Shown here: positions 51,268 through 63,230 of the stretch, piece by piece
Position numbering within the stretch: the first letter of the stretch is position 1
How the letters are laid out: every line of letters begins with the position of its first letter
Source of the DNA: Micromonospora siamensis
Lineage (GTDB): Bacteria > Actinomycetota > Actinomycetes > Mycobacteriales > Micromonosporaceae
Length of the DNA stretch: 64,000 nt
Direction of reading: 5' to 3'
NCBI RefSeq assembly: GCF_900090305.1
Contig: NZ_LT607751.1
Coordinates: forward strand, 3,596,001-3,660,000
Position numbers and translations under genes: made by a program
The notes under the pieces: generated by a model
Database searches by the model: none
Told to the model about the DNA's origin: nothing
The model's input: only the letters and a program-made list of their open reading frames with translations

Positions 51268-51717
51268 ATGAGCACCGACAGCTTCCAGCAGTACGACGAC
51301 GTGGAGGACGACGGCGTCCTCGACGCCTCCGACACCCTCGACGACGGCGTCGGTGACCCGCTGGACACCGGCATCGCCGCGAGCGACCGCTGGTCCGGCG
51401 CCGACCGGTTCGGCACCACCGCCGCCGAGGAGCGCGCCGGGGAGTCCCTCGAGCAGCTGCTCGCCGAGGAGGAGCCGGACGTCACCGGCGACGACCCCGA
51501 CGCCTACGGCGACTCCGACGAGCTGACCCCGCGCGGCTACGAGTCTGACCCGCGCGCCGGCCGGCTGGTCGAGCGCGACGAGGGCTTCGGCGAGGACGAC
51601 GAGCCGGACTCCGTGGGCCGGGACGTCGGCATCGACGGCGGCGGCGCCAGCGCCGAGGAGGCCGCCGTGCACGTCGTCGACGGCCCGGACGACCGGTCCG
51701 ACACCCCGCTCTGGTGA
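51268..51717 (+). CDS. DUF5709 family acidic protein
   Basis: 149 residues with a GGAGG site. Strongly acidic and probably disordered (DVEDDGVLDASDTLDDGVGDPLDTGIAASDRWSGADRFGTTAAEERAGESLEQLLAEEEPDV). The C-terminal GGGASAEEAAVHVVD block matches the DUF5709 pattern of actinomycetes. Function unknown. It lies 35 bp after the L36 gene and may be co-transcribed. Confidence 0.85.
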   Translation: MSTDSFQQYDDVEDDGVLDASDTLDDGVGDPLDTGIAASDRWSGADRFGTTAAEERAGESLEQLLAEEEPDVTGDDPDAYGDSDELTPRGYESDPRAGRLVERDEGFGEDDEPDSVGRDVGIDGGGASAEEAAVHVVDGPDDRSDTPLW

Positions 51718-51726
51718 CCCGCCCGC

Positions 51727-51754
51727 GACCGCCGCGCCGCCCGGTGCGGCGGTC
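51727..51754 (+). terminator. Hairpin after the DUF5709 gene
   Basis: 9-nt arms (51727-51735 and 51746-51754) around a 10-nt loop, about 10 bp after the stop. Confidence 0.6.
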
Positions 51755-51861
51755 GACCCACGTCGCCGGTTCGCGGCTTTGTTCATCGCGTTAACCTGGC
51801 CCGGCAGGGTCGCCGAGGGGCACGGGTCGCCGAGGGGCACGGCGGAAAGAGGTGGGCGGAG

Positions 51862-53109
51862 ATGGACGCCAGACGTACCACCGTGCGGGACATGCGCCGC
51901 GCCAACCGCTCGCTGCTGCTCACCCGGATCTGGCTGGACGGCCCGCTCAGCCGCCACGAGCTGGGCCAGAGCACCGCGCTGAGCCTGGCCAGCGTGAGCA
52001 ACCTGGTCGGCGAGATGATCGCCGAGGGGCTGGTCGAGGAGGCCGGCTCGGTCGAGTCCGACGGCGGCCGACCCCGGGTGCTGCTGCGGGTGGCGCCCGC
52101 CCACGGCTACCTGGTCGGCGCCGACGTCGGGGAGACCCGGGTCCAGGTGGAACTCTTCGACCTGGCGATGACCGCCCTGGCCAAGGCCGAGTACCCGATC
52201 GCCGCCGCCGAGCCGGACCCGGACGACGTCGCCGCCCACCTGCTGCACGGCCTCGCCGCCGTGCTGGAGCAGGCCGGCGTCGACCCGGCCGCGGTGCTCG
52301 GCTTCGGCGTGGCCGTCTCCGGGACGGTGGAGCGCACCCTCGACGCGGTGGTGCACGCCCAGACCCTCGGCTGGGACGGGGTGCCGCTGGGCGCCCTGCT
52401 GCGCGCCGGCACCGACATCCCGGTGCACGTCGACAACGGCGCGAAGACCCTCGGCCAGGCCGAGATGTGGTTCGGCGCCGGCCGGGGCACCCGGCACGCC
52501 GTCGTCGCCCTGGTCGGCTCCGGTGTCGGCGCCTGCGTGGTCGCCGACGGGGTGGGCTACCGGGGCGCGCACAGCAGCGCCGGGGAGTGGGGACACACCA
52601 CCATCGCGTACGGCGGGCGCCGGTGCCGGTGCGGCAACCTCGGCTGCCTGGAGGCGTACGTCGGGGCGGAGGGGGTGCTCGACCGGTTCCGGCAGGCCAA
52701 CCGGGGCCGCCCCGCACCCGGCGGCGACGAGGAGACCGCCTTCGGCGAGCTCCTGCGCGCCGGCTCGCGTACGGCGGAGAAGGTCCTCGACGAGACCGTC
52801 GGCTACCTGGGCGCCGGGGTGGCGACGCTGGTGAACCTCTTCAACCCGGAGCGGGTGGTGCTCGGCGGGTGGGCCGGGTTGGCGCTCGGCGAGCGGTACC
52901 TGCCCCGGATCCGGGAGGCCACCGCCCGGCACGCGCTGCGCCAGCCGTACGCCCAGACCTCGATCGAGCTGTGCCGGCTCGGACCGGACGCGGTCGCGAT
53001 GGGCGCGGCCACCCTGCCGATGGCCCGGCTGCTGCGCGACGGCGGCGTGCCCCGCGCCGCCGCCCGGCCGACCACGGTGACCGCCCGCCCCGGCCGGCGC
53101 ACCCGCTGA
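51862..53109 (+). CDS. ROK-family transcriptional regulator
   Basis: 415 residues. An N-terminal winged helix (NRSLLLTRIWLDGPLSRHELGQSTALSLASVSNLVGEMIAEGLVEE, about 15-60) precedes a ROK sugar-kinase-like domain. GHTTIAYGGRRCRCGNLGCLEAYVG (about 248-272) contains the ROK zinc site with a shortened Cys cluster. ROK regulators such as NagC/XylR bind sugars or sugar phosphates. It is convergent with the GH1 gene and next to the second ABC operon, so it may regulate beta-glucoside use. Confidence 0.92.
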   Translation: MDARRTTVRDMRRANRSLLLTRIWLDGPLSRHELGQSTALSLASVSNLVGEMIAEGLVEEAGSVESDGGRPRVLLRVAPAHGYLVGADVGETRVQVELFDLAMTALAKAEYPIAAAEPDPDDVAAHLLHGLAAVLEQAGVDPAAVLGFGVAVSGTVERTLDAVVHAQTLGWDGVPLGALLRAGTDIPVHVDNGAKTLGQAEMWFGAGRGTRHAVVALVGSGVGACVVADGVGYRGAHSSAGEWGHTTIAYGGRRCRCGNLGCLEAYVGAEGVLDRFRQANRGRPAPGGDEETAFGELLRAGSRTAEKVLDETVGYLGAGVATLVNLFNPERVVLGGWAGLALGERYLPRIREATARHALRQPYAQTSIELCRLGPDAVAMGAATLPMARLLRDGGVPRAAARPTTVTARPGRRTR

Positions 53110-53131
53110 CCCGGCCGGGGCGGCGGCCCGG

Positions 53132-54541
53132 TCAACGCTGTCCGCGCACCCGCCGGACGGTGTCGCGGTACCACAGCGCGCTGCGCTTGGGGGTGCGCCG
53201 CTGGGTGTCGTAGTCGACCCGGACGATGCCGAACCGCTTCTCGTAGCCGTACGCCCACTCGAAGTTGTCCAGCAGAGACCAGGCGAAGTAGCCGCGCACG
53301 TCCGCCCCGGCCAGCCGGGCCCGGGCCACCGCCCGCAGGTGCTCGGCCAGGTACGCCACCCGGTCGTCGTCGGCCACGAACCCGTCGGCGTCCGGCCGGT
53401 CGTCGAAGGCCGCGCCGTTCTCGGTGATCACCAGCGGCACCCCGGGGTAGTCGCGGCCGAGCCGGACCAGCAGGTCGGTGAAGGACTCCGGGACGATCTC
53501 CCAGTCCATCGCCGTGCGGGGCAGATCCCGGCGGACCACCCGCCGCACCGGCGCGCCGTCGGCGTCGCGGTCCCGACCCTGCTCGTCGACGCCGGAGAAC
53601 AGCTGCCCGAAGTAGAAGTTCACCCCGAGCACGTCGATCGGCGCGGCGATCACCGGAAGGTCCCCGTCCTCGACCGGGATCCGCACGCCCTGCGCCGCCA
53701 GGTCGGCGACCACGTCCTCGGGATAGCGGCCGTGGATCAGCGGGTCCAGGTAGAGCCGGTTGCCCAGCCCGTCCGCGGCCCGGGCGGCGTCCCGGTCCAG
53801 CGAGGTGTCGGTGGCCGGGTCGGCGGTGGCCAGGTTGACGGTGATGCCCACCTCGATCGGCCGGCCGGCTCCCGCCCGCAGCCGCGGCACCGCCAGCCCG
53901 TGACCGAGCAGCAGGTGGTGCGCGGCGGCGATCCCGTCGCCCAGGTTCCGCCGACCCGGGGCGTGCACGCCTTCGACGTACCCGAGCATCGCCGAGCACC
54001 ACGGCTCGTTCAGCGTGGTCCAGGTGTCCACCCGGTCGCCGAGGGCGTCGACGACCAGCTCGGCGTAGTCGGCGAACCGGTACGCGGTGTCCCGGGCCGG
54101 CCAGCCGCCGGCGTCCTCCAGCTCCTGCGGCAGGTCCCAGTGGTAGAGCGTGACCCACGGGTCGATCCCGCGGCCCAGCAGCTCGTCGACGAGCCGGTCG
54201 TAGAAGGCCAGCCCGGCCGGGTTGGCCGGCCCGCGCCCGCCCGGCTGCACCCGCGGCCAGGCCACCGAGAACCGGTAGGTGTCCAGTCCCAGGTCGGCGA
54301 CGAGCCCGACGTCGTCCGGCATCCGGTGGTAGTGGTCGCACGCCACGTCGCCGGTGTCGCCGCCCGCCACCGCGCCCGGCACCCGGCAGAAGGTGTCCCA
54401 GATCGACGGGGTCCGGCCGTCCTCGGCCACCGCGCCCTCGATCTGGTACGACGAGGTCGCCACCCCCCACCGGAAGCCGGGCGGCAGGGTGTCGATCGGG
54501 TCGGCCTGCCCGACGCCGGGGCTCGTGCGGTCGCTGTCCAT
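53132..54541 (-). CDS. GH1 beta-glucosidase
   Basis: 469 residues from ATG 54541 (AGGAG 7 nt upstream). LPPGFRWGVATSSYQIEGAVAEDGRTPSIWDTF is the GH1 opening; the acid/base is the Glu of TTLNEPWC and the nucleophile the Glu of VITENGAA; FAWSLLDNFEWAYGY holds the conserved substrate Trp/Glu. No signal peptide, so it acts in the cytoplasm on imported oligosaccharides. Last gene of the ABC operon, 17 bp after the final ATPase gene. Confidence 0.95.
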   Translation of the reverse strand: MDSDRTSPGVGQADPIDTLPPGFRWGVATSSYQIEGAVAEDGRTPSIWDTFCRVPGAVAGGDTGDVACDHYHRMPDDVGLVADLGLDTYRFSVAWPRVQPGGRGPANPAGLAFYDRLVDELLGRGIDPWVTLYHWDLPQELEDAGGWPARDTAYRFADYAELVVDALGDRVDTWTTLNEPWCSAMLGYVEGVHAPGRRNLGDGIAAAHHLLLGHGLAVPRLRAGAGRPIEVGITVNLATADPATDTSLDRDAARAADGLGNRLYLDPLIHGRYPEDVVADLAAQGVRIPVEDGDLPVIAAPIDVLGVNFYFGQLFSGVDEQGRDRDADGAPVRRVVRRDLPRTAMDWEIVPESFTDLLVRLGRDYPGVPLVITENGAAFDDRPDADGFVADDDRVAYLAEHLRAVARARLAGADVRGYFAWSLLDNFEWAYGYEKRFGIVRVDYDTQRRTPKRSALWYRDTVRRVRGQR

Positions 54542-54558
54542 GCGGGTTCTCCTCGCGG

Positions 54559-55586
<1,028 letters not shown>

Positions 55587-55590
<4 letters not shown>

Positions 55591-56636
55591 CGGGTCTCGT
55601 CCTCTCCGGTCGCGCCGTCGCGCGGCGCCGGCACGGCCGGTGTCGGCGCCAGGACGGGGGTGAAGCCGACCCGCATCCGGACGGTGCGCCCGTCGGCGGT
55701 GCGGATCCGGGACCGTCCGCTGGTGCGCAGCCGGGGGCTGACGAACTCGTCGATGCCGAAGTTGATCAGCGCGAGGGCGGTGCCGAGCAGGGCGATGGCC
55801 AGCCCGGCCGGCACGAACCACCACCAGGCGCCCTGGGCGAGGGCCTGTTGGCCCTGGGCCCAGAACAGGATGGTGCCCCAGTTCCAGGAGGAGACCGACG
55901 AGATGCCGATGAAGGCCAGGGTGATCTCCGACATCACCGCGAAGATCACGGTGCCGACGAAGCCCGAGGCGATGATCGCGGTGAGGTTCGGCAGGATCTC
56001 GAAGCCGATGATCCGCCAGGTCCGCTCGCCGGTGGCGCGGGCCGCCTCGACGTAGTCCCGACGGCGCAGCGACAGCGTCTGCGCGCGTAGGACGCGGGCG
56101 CCCCACGCCCACGCCGTGCAGCCGATGATGAGGGCGACCAGCAGGTCGCTGGCCTGCTCCACGACCGAGGTGACGATGATGATCAGCGGCAGCGCGGGGA
56201 TGACCAGGAAGACGTTGGACACCGCCGAGAGTCCCTCGTCGGCGGCGCCGCCGAGGTAGCCGGCCGTCACCCCGACCAGGATGGACAGGAGCGTGGCCAG
56301 CACACCGGCGATCAGGCCCACCACCATGACGCTGCGGGCACCGACCAGGATCTGGCTGAGGATGTCCTGGCCGAGGTGGGTGGTGCCGAACCAGTGCCGG
56401 CCCGAGGGCGGCTGCAGGACGTCGCCGCTGCGGGCGTCCGGGTCGTACGGCGCCACCCACGGCCCGATGACCGCGAGGAGGCCGTACCCGGCCAGGACGA
56501 CCAGTCCGGTGGTGGCCTTGCCGTTGGCCAGGAACCGCAACCGGCGCCGTCTGGCCCGGCCCGACGCGGCCGACGGCGGGGCCATCGCCCCCTGGCCGGG
56601 GACGACCTGGTCGAGGCTCGACGGGGAGATCGTCAT
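55587..56636 (-). CDS. Opp-type ABC permease (OppC type)
   Basis: 349 residues, about six membrane helices after a basic cytoplasmic start (ASGRARRRRLRFLANGKATTGLVVLAG). GRHWFGTTHLGQDILSQILVGARSVMVVG and the EAA loop ARATGERTWRIIGFEILPN (about 195-213) are diagnostic. The C-terminal about 50 residues form a Pro/Thr/Arg-rich tail not usual in OppC. Starts 4 bp after the OppB-type stop. Confidence 0.92.
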
Positions 56637-56639
56637 CGC

Positions 56640-57617
56640 TCAGCTCCTTCGGGTACGCGGGTCGAGGAGCAGGTACGCGACGTCGGCCAGCAGGTTCGCC
56701 ACCAGCACGGAGATCGTGATGATCAGGAAGATCCCCTGCATCAGCGGGTAGTCCTTGTAGCCGACCGCCTGGAACAGTTGGTAGCCGAGGCCCGGGTAGG
56801 AGAAGACGATCTCCACCAGCAGCGTGCCGCCGACGATGAACCCGAGCGACAGGGCGAAGCCCGAGACGTTGGGCAGCAGCGCGTTGCGGGCGGCGTAGCC
56901 GAGGGCCACCCGGCGCTCCGACAGCCCCTTGGCGTGGGCGACGGTGATGTAGTCCTCCGACGAGACGGTGACCATCATGTTGCGCATGCTGAGGATCCAG
57001 CCGCTCATCGAGGAGACCAGGATGGTGGCGGCGGGCAGGACGCTGTGCCGTACGGCGCTCGGCACGAAGTACTGGTCGAAGGCCGGCACCAGGCCCGGCT
57101 CGTAGCCGCCGGAGGAGGGGAAGAAGCTTCCCGGGCCGGTGAACACCGCGATGGCGACCAGACCCAGCCAGAAGTACGGGATCGAGGACAGGAACGTCGT
57201 GGCCGGCAGCAGGCCGTCGACCCAGGAGCCGCGCCGCCAGCCCGCGCCGACGCCGAGCGCGGTGCCGAGCAGGAAGCTGACGATGGTGGTGACGCCGACC
57301 AGGCCGACCGTCCACGGCAGGCTGTCGCCGATCACCGTCGACACCGGCGTCGGGAAGAACGTGAACGACAGCCCCAGATCGCCGTGCAGTATCTGGCGCC
57401 AGTAGTCGACGTACTGCTCCCACAGGCTCTGGTCACGGTCCAGGCCGAACAGCACGCGCAGCGACGCGATGGCGTCGGCGCTGATCCGGCCCTGGTTGCG
57501 GGAGATGAGGGACTGGACCGGGTCGCCCGGCACCAGCCGGGGGATCAGGAAGTTGAGGGTGATCGCCGCCCACGCGGTGAACAGGTAGAAGACCGTGCGT
57601 TGCAGCAGGAACCTCAT
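56640..57617 (-). CDS. Opp-type ABC permease (OppB type)
   Basis: 325 residues from ATG 57617, which overlaps the ATPase stop (ATGA). [40 protein letters not shown] is the OppB opening; [14 protein letters not shown] and the EAA loop [22 protein letters not shown] follow. Channel partner of the OppC-type permease. Confidence 0.92.
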   Translation of the reverse strand: MRFLLQRTVFYLFTAWAAITLNFLIPRLVPGDPVQSLISRNQGRISADAIASLRVLFGLDRDQSLWEQYVDYWRQILHGDLGLSFTFFPTPVSTVIGDSLPWTVGLVGVTTIVSFLLGTALGVGAGWRRGSWVDGLLPATTFLSSIPYFWLGLVAIAVFTGPGSFFPSSGGYEPGLVPAFDQYFVPSAVRHSVLPAATILVSSMSGWILSMRNMMVTVSSEDYITVAHAKGLSERRVALGYAARNALLPNVSGFALSLGFIVGGTLLVEIVFSYPGLGYQLFQAVGYKDYPLMQGIFLIITISVLVANLLADVAYLLLDPRTRRS

Positions 57618-58759
57618 CGCGCCTCCCCGGCGCCGGGTCGCCCGGTGAGCGCGGGCGGTGCCGTCGAATCGGTGTCGGCGGCGGCGGAGCCGGGCGGGTC
57701 GGCGGCGACGGTGGCCGCGTCGAAGAGCCAGCACGCCGCCCAGTGACCGGACTCGTCGATGGTCAGCCGCGGCGGCAGGTCGGTGGCGCAACGCCGCATG
57801 GCCTGCGGGCAGCGGGGGTGGAAGCGGCAGCCGGCCGGTGGTTTGATCAGGCTCGGCGGTTCGCCGCCGCCACGGTCGGCGCGGCTGGCGTCGGCGCCGC
57901 CCACGGCGCCGACGATGCGTTCGGGGTCCGGCGCCGACCCGGTCAGCAGCCGGGTGTACGGATGGGCCGGGGCCTGGGTGACCGTCTCGCTGTCGCCGCC
58001 CTCGACCATCCGGCCGGCGTACATCACGATCGTCTCGTCGGCGAAGTAGCGGGCCGAGGCGATGTCGTGGGTGATGTAGAGGATCGCCAGGTCGAGCCGT
58101 TGCTTGAGGTCCTGGAGCAGGTTGAGCACGCCGAGGCGGATCGAGACGTCGAGCATCGAGACCGGCTCGTCGGCGAGGAGCACCTCCGGGTCGGCGCCGA
58201 GCGCCCGGGCGATCGCCACGCGCTGCCGCTGGCCCCCGGACAGCTCGTGCGGGAACGCGTCCAGGTAGCGCTCGGGCGGGGTGAGGTTGACCCGGGTCAG
58301 CAGGTCGGTCAGCGCCCGCTCCAGCTCCTCGCCGCCGCGCCCGGCGTTGCCGTGGATCCGCAGCGGTCGGGTGAGGTGGTGCCGGACGGTGTGCACCGGG
58401 TTCAACGAGGCGAACGGGTCCTGGAGGATCAACTGGACCCGCCGCACGTAGGCCCGGAACCGACGGCCACCGCGCACCCGGGTCGACGTGCCGTGCAGGC
58501 GGATGTCGCCCGCGGTGCGCGGGTGGAGCTGGGCCAGCAGCCGGGCCACCGTGGACTTGCCGGACCCGGACTCCCCGACCAGCGCGGTCACCCGGCCGCG
58601 GCGCAGCGCGAACGACACGTCGTCGACGGCGTGCACCACGGCCGGCGTCCGGGAGAAGAGGTCGCGCAGCCGCCCGCGGACGGGGAAGTGCTTGGTCAGG
58701 CCGACGGCCTCCAGCACCACCTCACCGGCCGGCGCCGCCCCGCTCTCGCTCAACGTCAT
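57614..58759 (-). CDS. Opp-type ABC ATPase (OppF type)
   Basis: 381 residues. Walker [10 protein letters not shown] (about 62-70), LSGGQRQR and Walker [12 protein letters not shown]; the Q-loop region is [21 protein letters not shown]. The C terminus carries [14 protein letters not shown] and a Pro/Ala/Thr tail. It is the first gene after the binding protein, separated by the strong hairpin at 58,786. Confidence 0.92.
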   Translation of the reverse strand: MTLSESGAAPAGEVVLEAVGLTKHFPVRGRLRDLFSRTPAVVHAVDDVSFALRRGRVTALVGESGSGKSTVARLLAQLHPRTAGDIRLHGTSTRVRGGRRFRAYVRRVQLILQDPFASLNPVHTVRHHLTRPLRIHGNAGRGGEELERALTDLLTRVNLTPPERYLDAFPHELSGGQRQRVAIARALGADPEVLLADEPVSMLDVSIRLGVLNLLQDLKQRLDLAILYITHDIASARYFADETIVMYAGRMVEGGDSETVTQAPAHPYTRLLTGSAPDPERIVGAVGGADASRADRGGGEPPSLIKPPAGCRFHPRCPQAMRRCATDLPPRLTIDESGHWAACWLFDAATVAADPPGSAAADTDSTAPPALTGRPGAGEAR

Positions 58760-58785
58760 GCTGGGTTCCTGTCTGCACGTGAGGG

Positions 58786-58824
58786 GCGCCTCCCCGGCCG
58801 GCCCCGAGCCGGCCGGGGAGGCGC
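58786..58824 (-). terminator. Strong intercistronic hairpin (17-bp perfect stem)
   Basis: Arms 58786-58802 and 58808-58824 are perfectly complementary with a 5-nt loop. It lies between the binding-protein stop and the ATPase start of one operon, so it probably acts as a partial terminator or 3' stabiliser giving excess binding-protein mRNA. Confidence 0.8.
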
Positions 58825-58833
58825 AGGGTGGGG

Positions 58834-60510
<1,677 letters not shown>

Positions 60511-60631
60511 GGAGGTCTCCCTCGATGGTCCCGCGTTGGTCGGGCGGGATGTGGTGGATGGAGGGTGTGCGGTGCCATCGCCGACGGGCGTGCTGCCGGC
60601 GGTGCGGGTGGTTGGTCGAGCGGTGCGAGGG

Positions 60632-61633
60632 TCAGGTGGCCCCGGTCGAGGCGCGGACGGTGAGGCTGGTGGGGATGACGGTCGGCGGGTCGGGCAGTGG
60701 CTTGCCGGCGAGGTGGCCGATGAGGGCCCGGGCGGCGGCCGCCCCCATCTCGCGCAGCGGCTGGCGTACCGAGGTCAGGGGCGGGTGGGTGTGCCCGGCC
60801 AGGGGCAGGTCGTCGAAGCCGACGACGGCGACGTCCGTCGGGACGCGCCGGCCGGCGTCGCGCAGCGCCTGGAGGGCGCCGGCGGCGGAGAGGTCGTTGT
60901 GCGCGAAGACCGCGTCGAAGTCGACCCGGTCGGTGAGCAGCCGGCGTACGGCGGCACGCCCGCACTCGAAGGTGAAGTCGCCCTCGACCAGGCGGTCGGG
61001 TGCGACGGGCAGGCCCGCCTCGGCGTACGCCTCGGTGAAGCCGGCGGTGCGTTCCCGGGTGCAGCCGAAGCGGCGCGGCCCGGTGACGACCAGGGGACGC
61101 CGTCGTCCCCGGTGCAGCAGGTGGGCCGCCGCGCTGCGGGCGCCGGCCTCGTTGGTGGTCCGCACCGACGGGAAGCCCGGCTGGTGGCCGCGGTCGTCGA
61201 CCAGGACCACGGGCAGGCCCCGGCGGTGCAGTTCGGTGATGTAGTCCAGGGTGCCCTCGGGCTCCACCACCAGCAGCCCGTCGAAGGATCTCGCCGAGAC
61301 CTGGGAGGCGAAGCGCCGCATCGACTCGTCGCCCCGGTTGCAGGTGAACAGCAGCAGCCCGTACGCCTCGGACTCGACGACGTCGACCGCGCCCTGGAGC
61401 ACCTCGCCCATCCAGGGCCAGGTGAGCGCGGGCACCAGCATGCCGACCACCCGGGTGCGTCCCCGGGCGAGGTTGACCGCCCGGGCGTTGGGGACGTAGC
61501 CGAGGTCGGTGATCACCGCCCGCACCCGGTCGGCGGTGCGCCGGTCCACCTCGCCCTTGCCGTTGAGCACCCGGGAGACGGTGGTCTTGCTGACCCCCGC
61601 CCGGGTGGCGACGTCGACGATGGTGATCGGCAC
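60632..61633 (-). CDS. LacI-family transcriptional regulator
   Basis: 333 residues from GTG 61633 (GGGAG about 6 nt upstream). [50 protein letters not shown] (about 3-53) is the LacI helix-turn-helix and hinge; the effector domain follows, ending in [26 protein letters not shown]. It lies just upstream of the importer operon on the same strand and probably represses it until a sugar binds. Confidence 0.93.
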   Translation of the reverse strand: MPITIVDVATRAGVSKTTVSRVLNGKGEVDRRTADRVRAVITDLGYVPNARAVNLARGRTRVVGMLVPALTWPWMGEVLQGAVDVVESEAYGLLLFTCNRGDESMRRFASQVSARSFDGLLVVEPEGTLDYITELHRRGLPVVLVDDRGHQPGFPSVRTTNEAGARSAAAHLLHRGRRRPLVVTGPRRFGCTRERTAGFTEAYAEAGLPVAPDRLVEGDFTFECGRAAVRRLLTDRVDFDAVFAHNDLSAAGALQALRDAGRRVPTDVAVVGFDDLPLAGHTHPPLTSVRQPLREMGAAAARALIGHLAGKPLPDPPTVIPTSLTVRASTGAT

Positions 61634-61668
61634 GGGACGCTCCCGTCGGCAGCTCGGTGGGGTGGCGC

Positions 61669-61692
61669 GGAACCGGTTGCGGTAGCGGTTCC
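61669..61692. promoter_or_regulatory. Candidate LacI operator upstream of lacI-type gene
   Basis: GGAACCG (61669-61675) and CGGTTCC (61686-61692) form an inverted repeat, and AACCGGTT inside it is itself palindromic. It lies about 40 bp upstream of the regulator start, fitting autoregulation. Confidence 0.5.
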
Positions 61693-61906
61693 GGTGGCAG
61701 TCAACCGAAGCGACGCCATCGGCGTCAATAACGAGGACGTAACGAACCATGCCTAATTTCAAGATCTTAAAGAAGCCTCCGGCGTGCGCGGACCCGCTCC
61801 GGCCCGGCCGCACCGGAGCTGACCTGCGTCGATGGCTTTCGGCGTCGGCCGGCCGGACGACCAGCGCCGGCGGTGCGGGGTGACCGGGCGGCAGGGAGGG
61901 AAGTGC

Positions 61907-62041
61907 GTGCGACGGTCGTTCCTCAACCGGTCGGGCAGCCTGCGGTGCACGCCGCCGGTGTTCGCCGAGGTCGCCGAGGAGGAGAAGGCCCGGGCCGCCG
62001 TGCTGCGCGCCCGGGAATCGGGTACGAACCTATCTTCCTAG
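61907..62041 (+). CDS. Short hypothetical ORF with good ribosome site
   Basis: 44 residues (VRRSFLNRSGSLRCTPPVFA, then EVAEEEKARAAVLRARESG and four more). GGAGGG lies about 7 nt before the GTG. The amphipathic Ala/Arg/Glu-rich helix at the end looks protein-like. No family recognised; possibly a small regulatory or ribosome-associated protein. Confidence 0.4.
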   Translation: MRRSFLNRSGSLRCTPPVFAEVAEEEKARAAVLRARESGTNLSS

Positions 62042-62102
62042 GACGCCGTGGGGATGGTGTCTCGCGCCGCACCGCGACTCCCGCACTGCCCCAAACGACC
62101 GT

Positions 62103-62108
62103 TAAGCT
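62103..62108 (+). promoter_or_regulatory. Candidate leaderless -10 (TAAGCT) of the M24 peptidase gene
   Basis: TAAGCT followed by exactly 6 nt and the GTG start. +1 would be at the GTG. Confidence 0.5.
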
Positions 62109-62114
62109 GACTGG

Positions 62115-63230
62115 GTGGGACACGAGGAGCTGTACCCGGCCGACCGGCTCGCCGCCGCGCGCAACGCCACCGCCGCGGCCGGCCTGGACGCGCTGCTGCT
62201 CACCCCCGGCTCCGACCTGCGCTACCTGACCGGGTACGACGCGCACGCCGGCGAGCGGCTGACCTGCCTGGTGCTGCCCGCCGAGGGGGAGCCCACCCTG
62301 ATCGTTCCCACCCTGGAACGCCCGGCCGCCGAGGCGTCCCCGGCGCCGGCCACCGGCGTCCGCATCGTCGACCACGGCGACGGCACCGACCCGTACCCGC
62401 TGCTGGTGGCCGCCCTGGGCGGCCCGGTCGGCGCGGTCGGGCTGGCCGACCGGATGTGGGCCGAGCAGGTCCTCGCCCTGCGGGCCGCGCTGCCCGGCGC
62501 CGACCAGCGCCTCGCCTCGGAGGTGCTGCGGGAGCTGCGGATCCGCAAGTCGCCGGCGGAGGTGGCCGCGCTGGCCGAGGCGGGCGCGGCGATCGACGCG
62601 GTGCACCGGCGGATGGGGGAGTGGCTGCGCCCCGGACGCACCGAGGCCGAGGTCGCCACCGACATCGCCGCGGCGATCCGGGCCACCGGGCACGTGAGCG
62701 TCGACTTCGTCATCGTCGCCGCCGGCCCGAACGGCGCCAGCCCGCACCACGGCACCTCCGACCGGCCGATCAGCGTCGGTGAGCCGGTGGTGGTGGACAT
62801 CGGTGGCACGATGCCCTCGGGTTACCGCTCCGACTGCACCCGCACCTACGTCGCCGGCGGGCCGGCGCCGGCCGAGTTCGTCGACTACTACGCGGTGCTG
62901 CACGAGGCGCAGCGCACCGCGGTGGCCGCCGTCGCGCCGGGGATCACCGCCGAGGCGCTGGACGCGGTCGGCCGGGACGTCATCACCGCCGCCGGCTACG
63001 GCGACGCCTTCCTGCACCGCACCGGGCACGGCATCGGGCTCGACGGCCACGAGGAGCCGTACGTCGTCGCCGGCAACCCGCGGCCGATCGAGGCCGGCAT
63101 GGCGTTCTCCATCGAACCCGGCATCTATCTCGCGGGCCGGCACGGCGCCCGCATCGAGGACATCGTCGTCTGCACGCCGGACGGCGTGGCACGGCTCAAC
63201 ACCACCCCCACGGAGCTCATCGCGCTATGA
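62115..63230 (+). CDS. M24-family Xaa-Pro aminopeptidase-like protein
   Basis: 371 residues. The creatinase N-like domain (GLDALLLTPGSDLRYLTGYDAHAGERLTCLVLP, about 20-55) and the M24 catalytic domain are complete: metal ligands Asp in VVDIGGTMPSGYRSDCTRTY (two Asp), His in GHGIGLDGHEEPY, Glu in FSIEPGIYL and Glu in GARIEDIVV. It removes N-terminal residues before proline (PepP/PepQ type). The stop overlaps the next start (ATGA), so it is coupled with an acyl-CoA dehydrogenase. Confidence 0.93.
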   Translation: MGHEELYPADRLAAARNATAAAGLDALLLTPGSDLRYLTGYDAHAGERLTCLVLPAEGEPTLIVPTLERPAAEASPAPATGVRIVDHGDGTDPYPLLVAALGGPVGAVGLADRMWAEQVLALRAALPGADQRLASEVLRELRIRKSPAEVAALAEAGAAIDAVHRRMGEWLRPGRTEAEVATDIAAAIRATGHVSVDFVIVAAGPNGASPHHGTSDRPISVGEPVVVDIGGTMPSGYRSDCTRTYVAGGPAPAEFVDYYAVLHEAQRTAVAAVAPGITAEALDAVGRDVITAAGYGDAFLHRTGHGIGLDGHEEPYVVAGNPRPIEAGMAFSIEPGIYLAGRHGARIEDIVVCTPDGVARLNTTPTELIAL

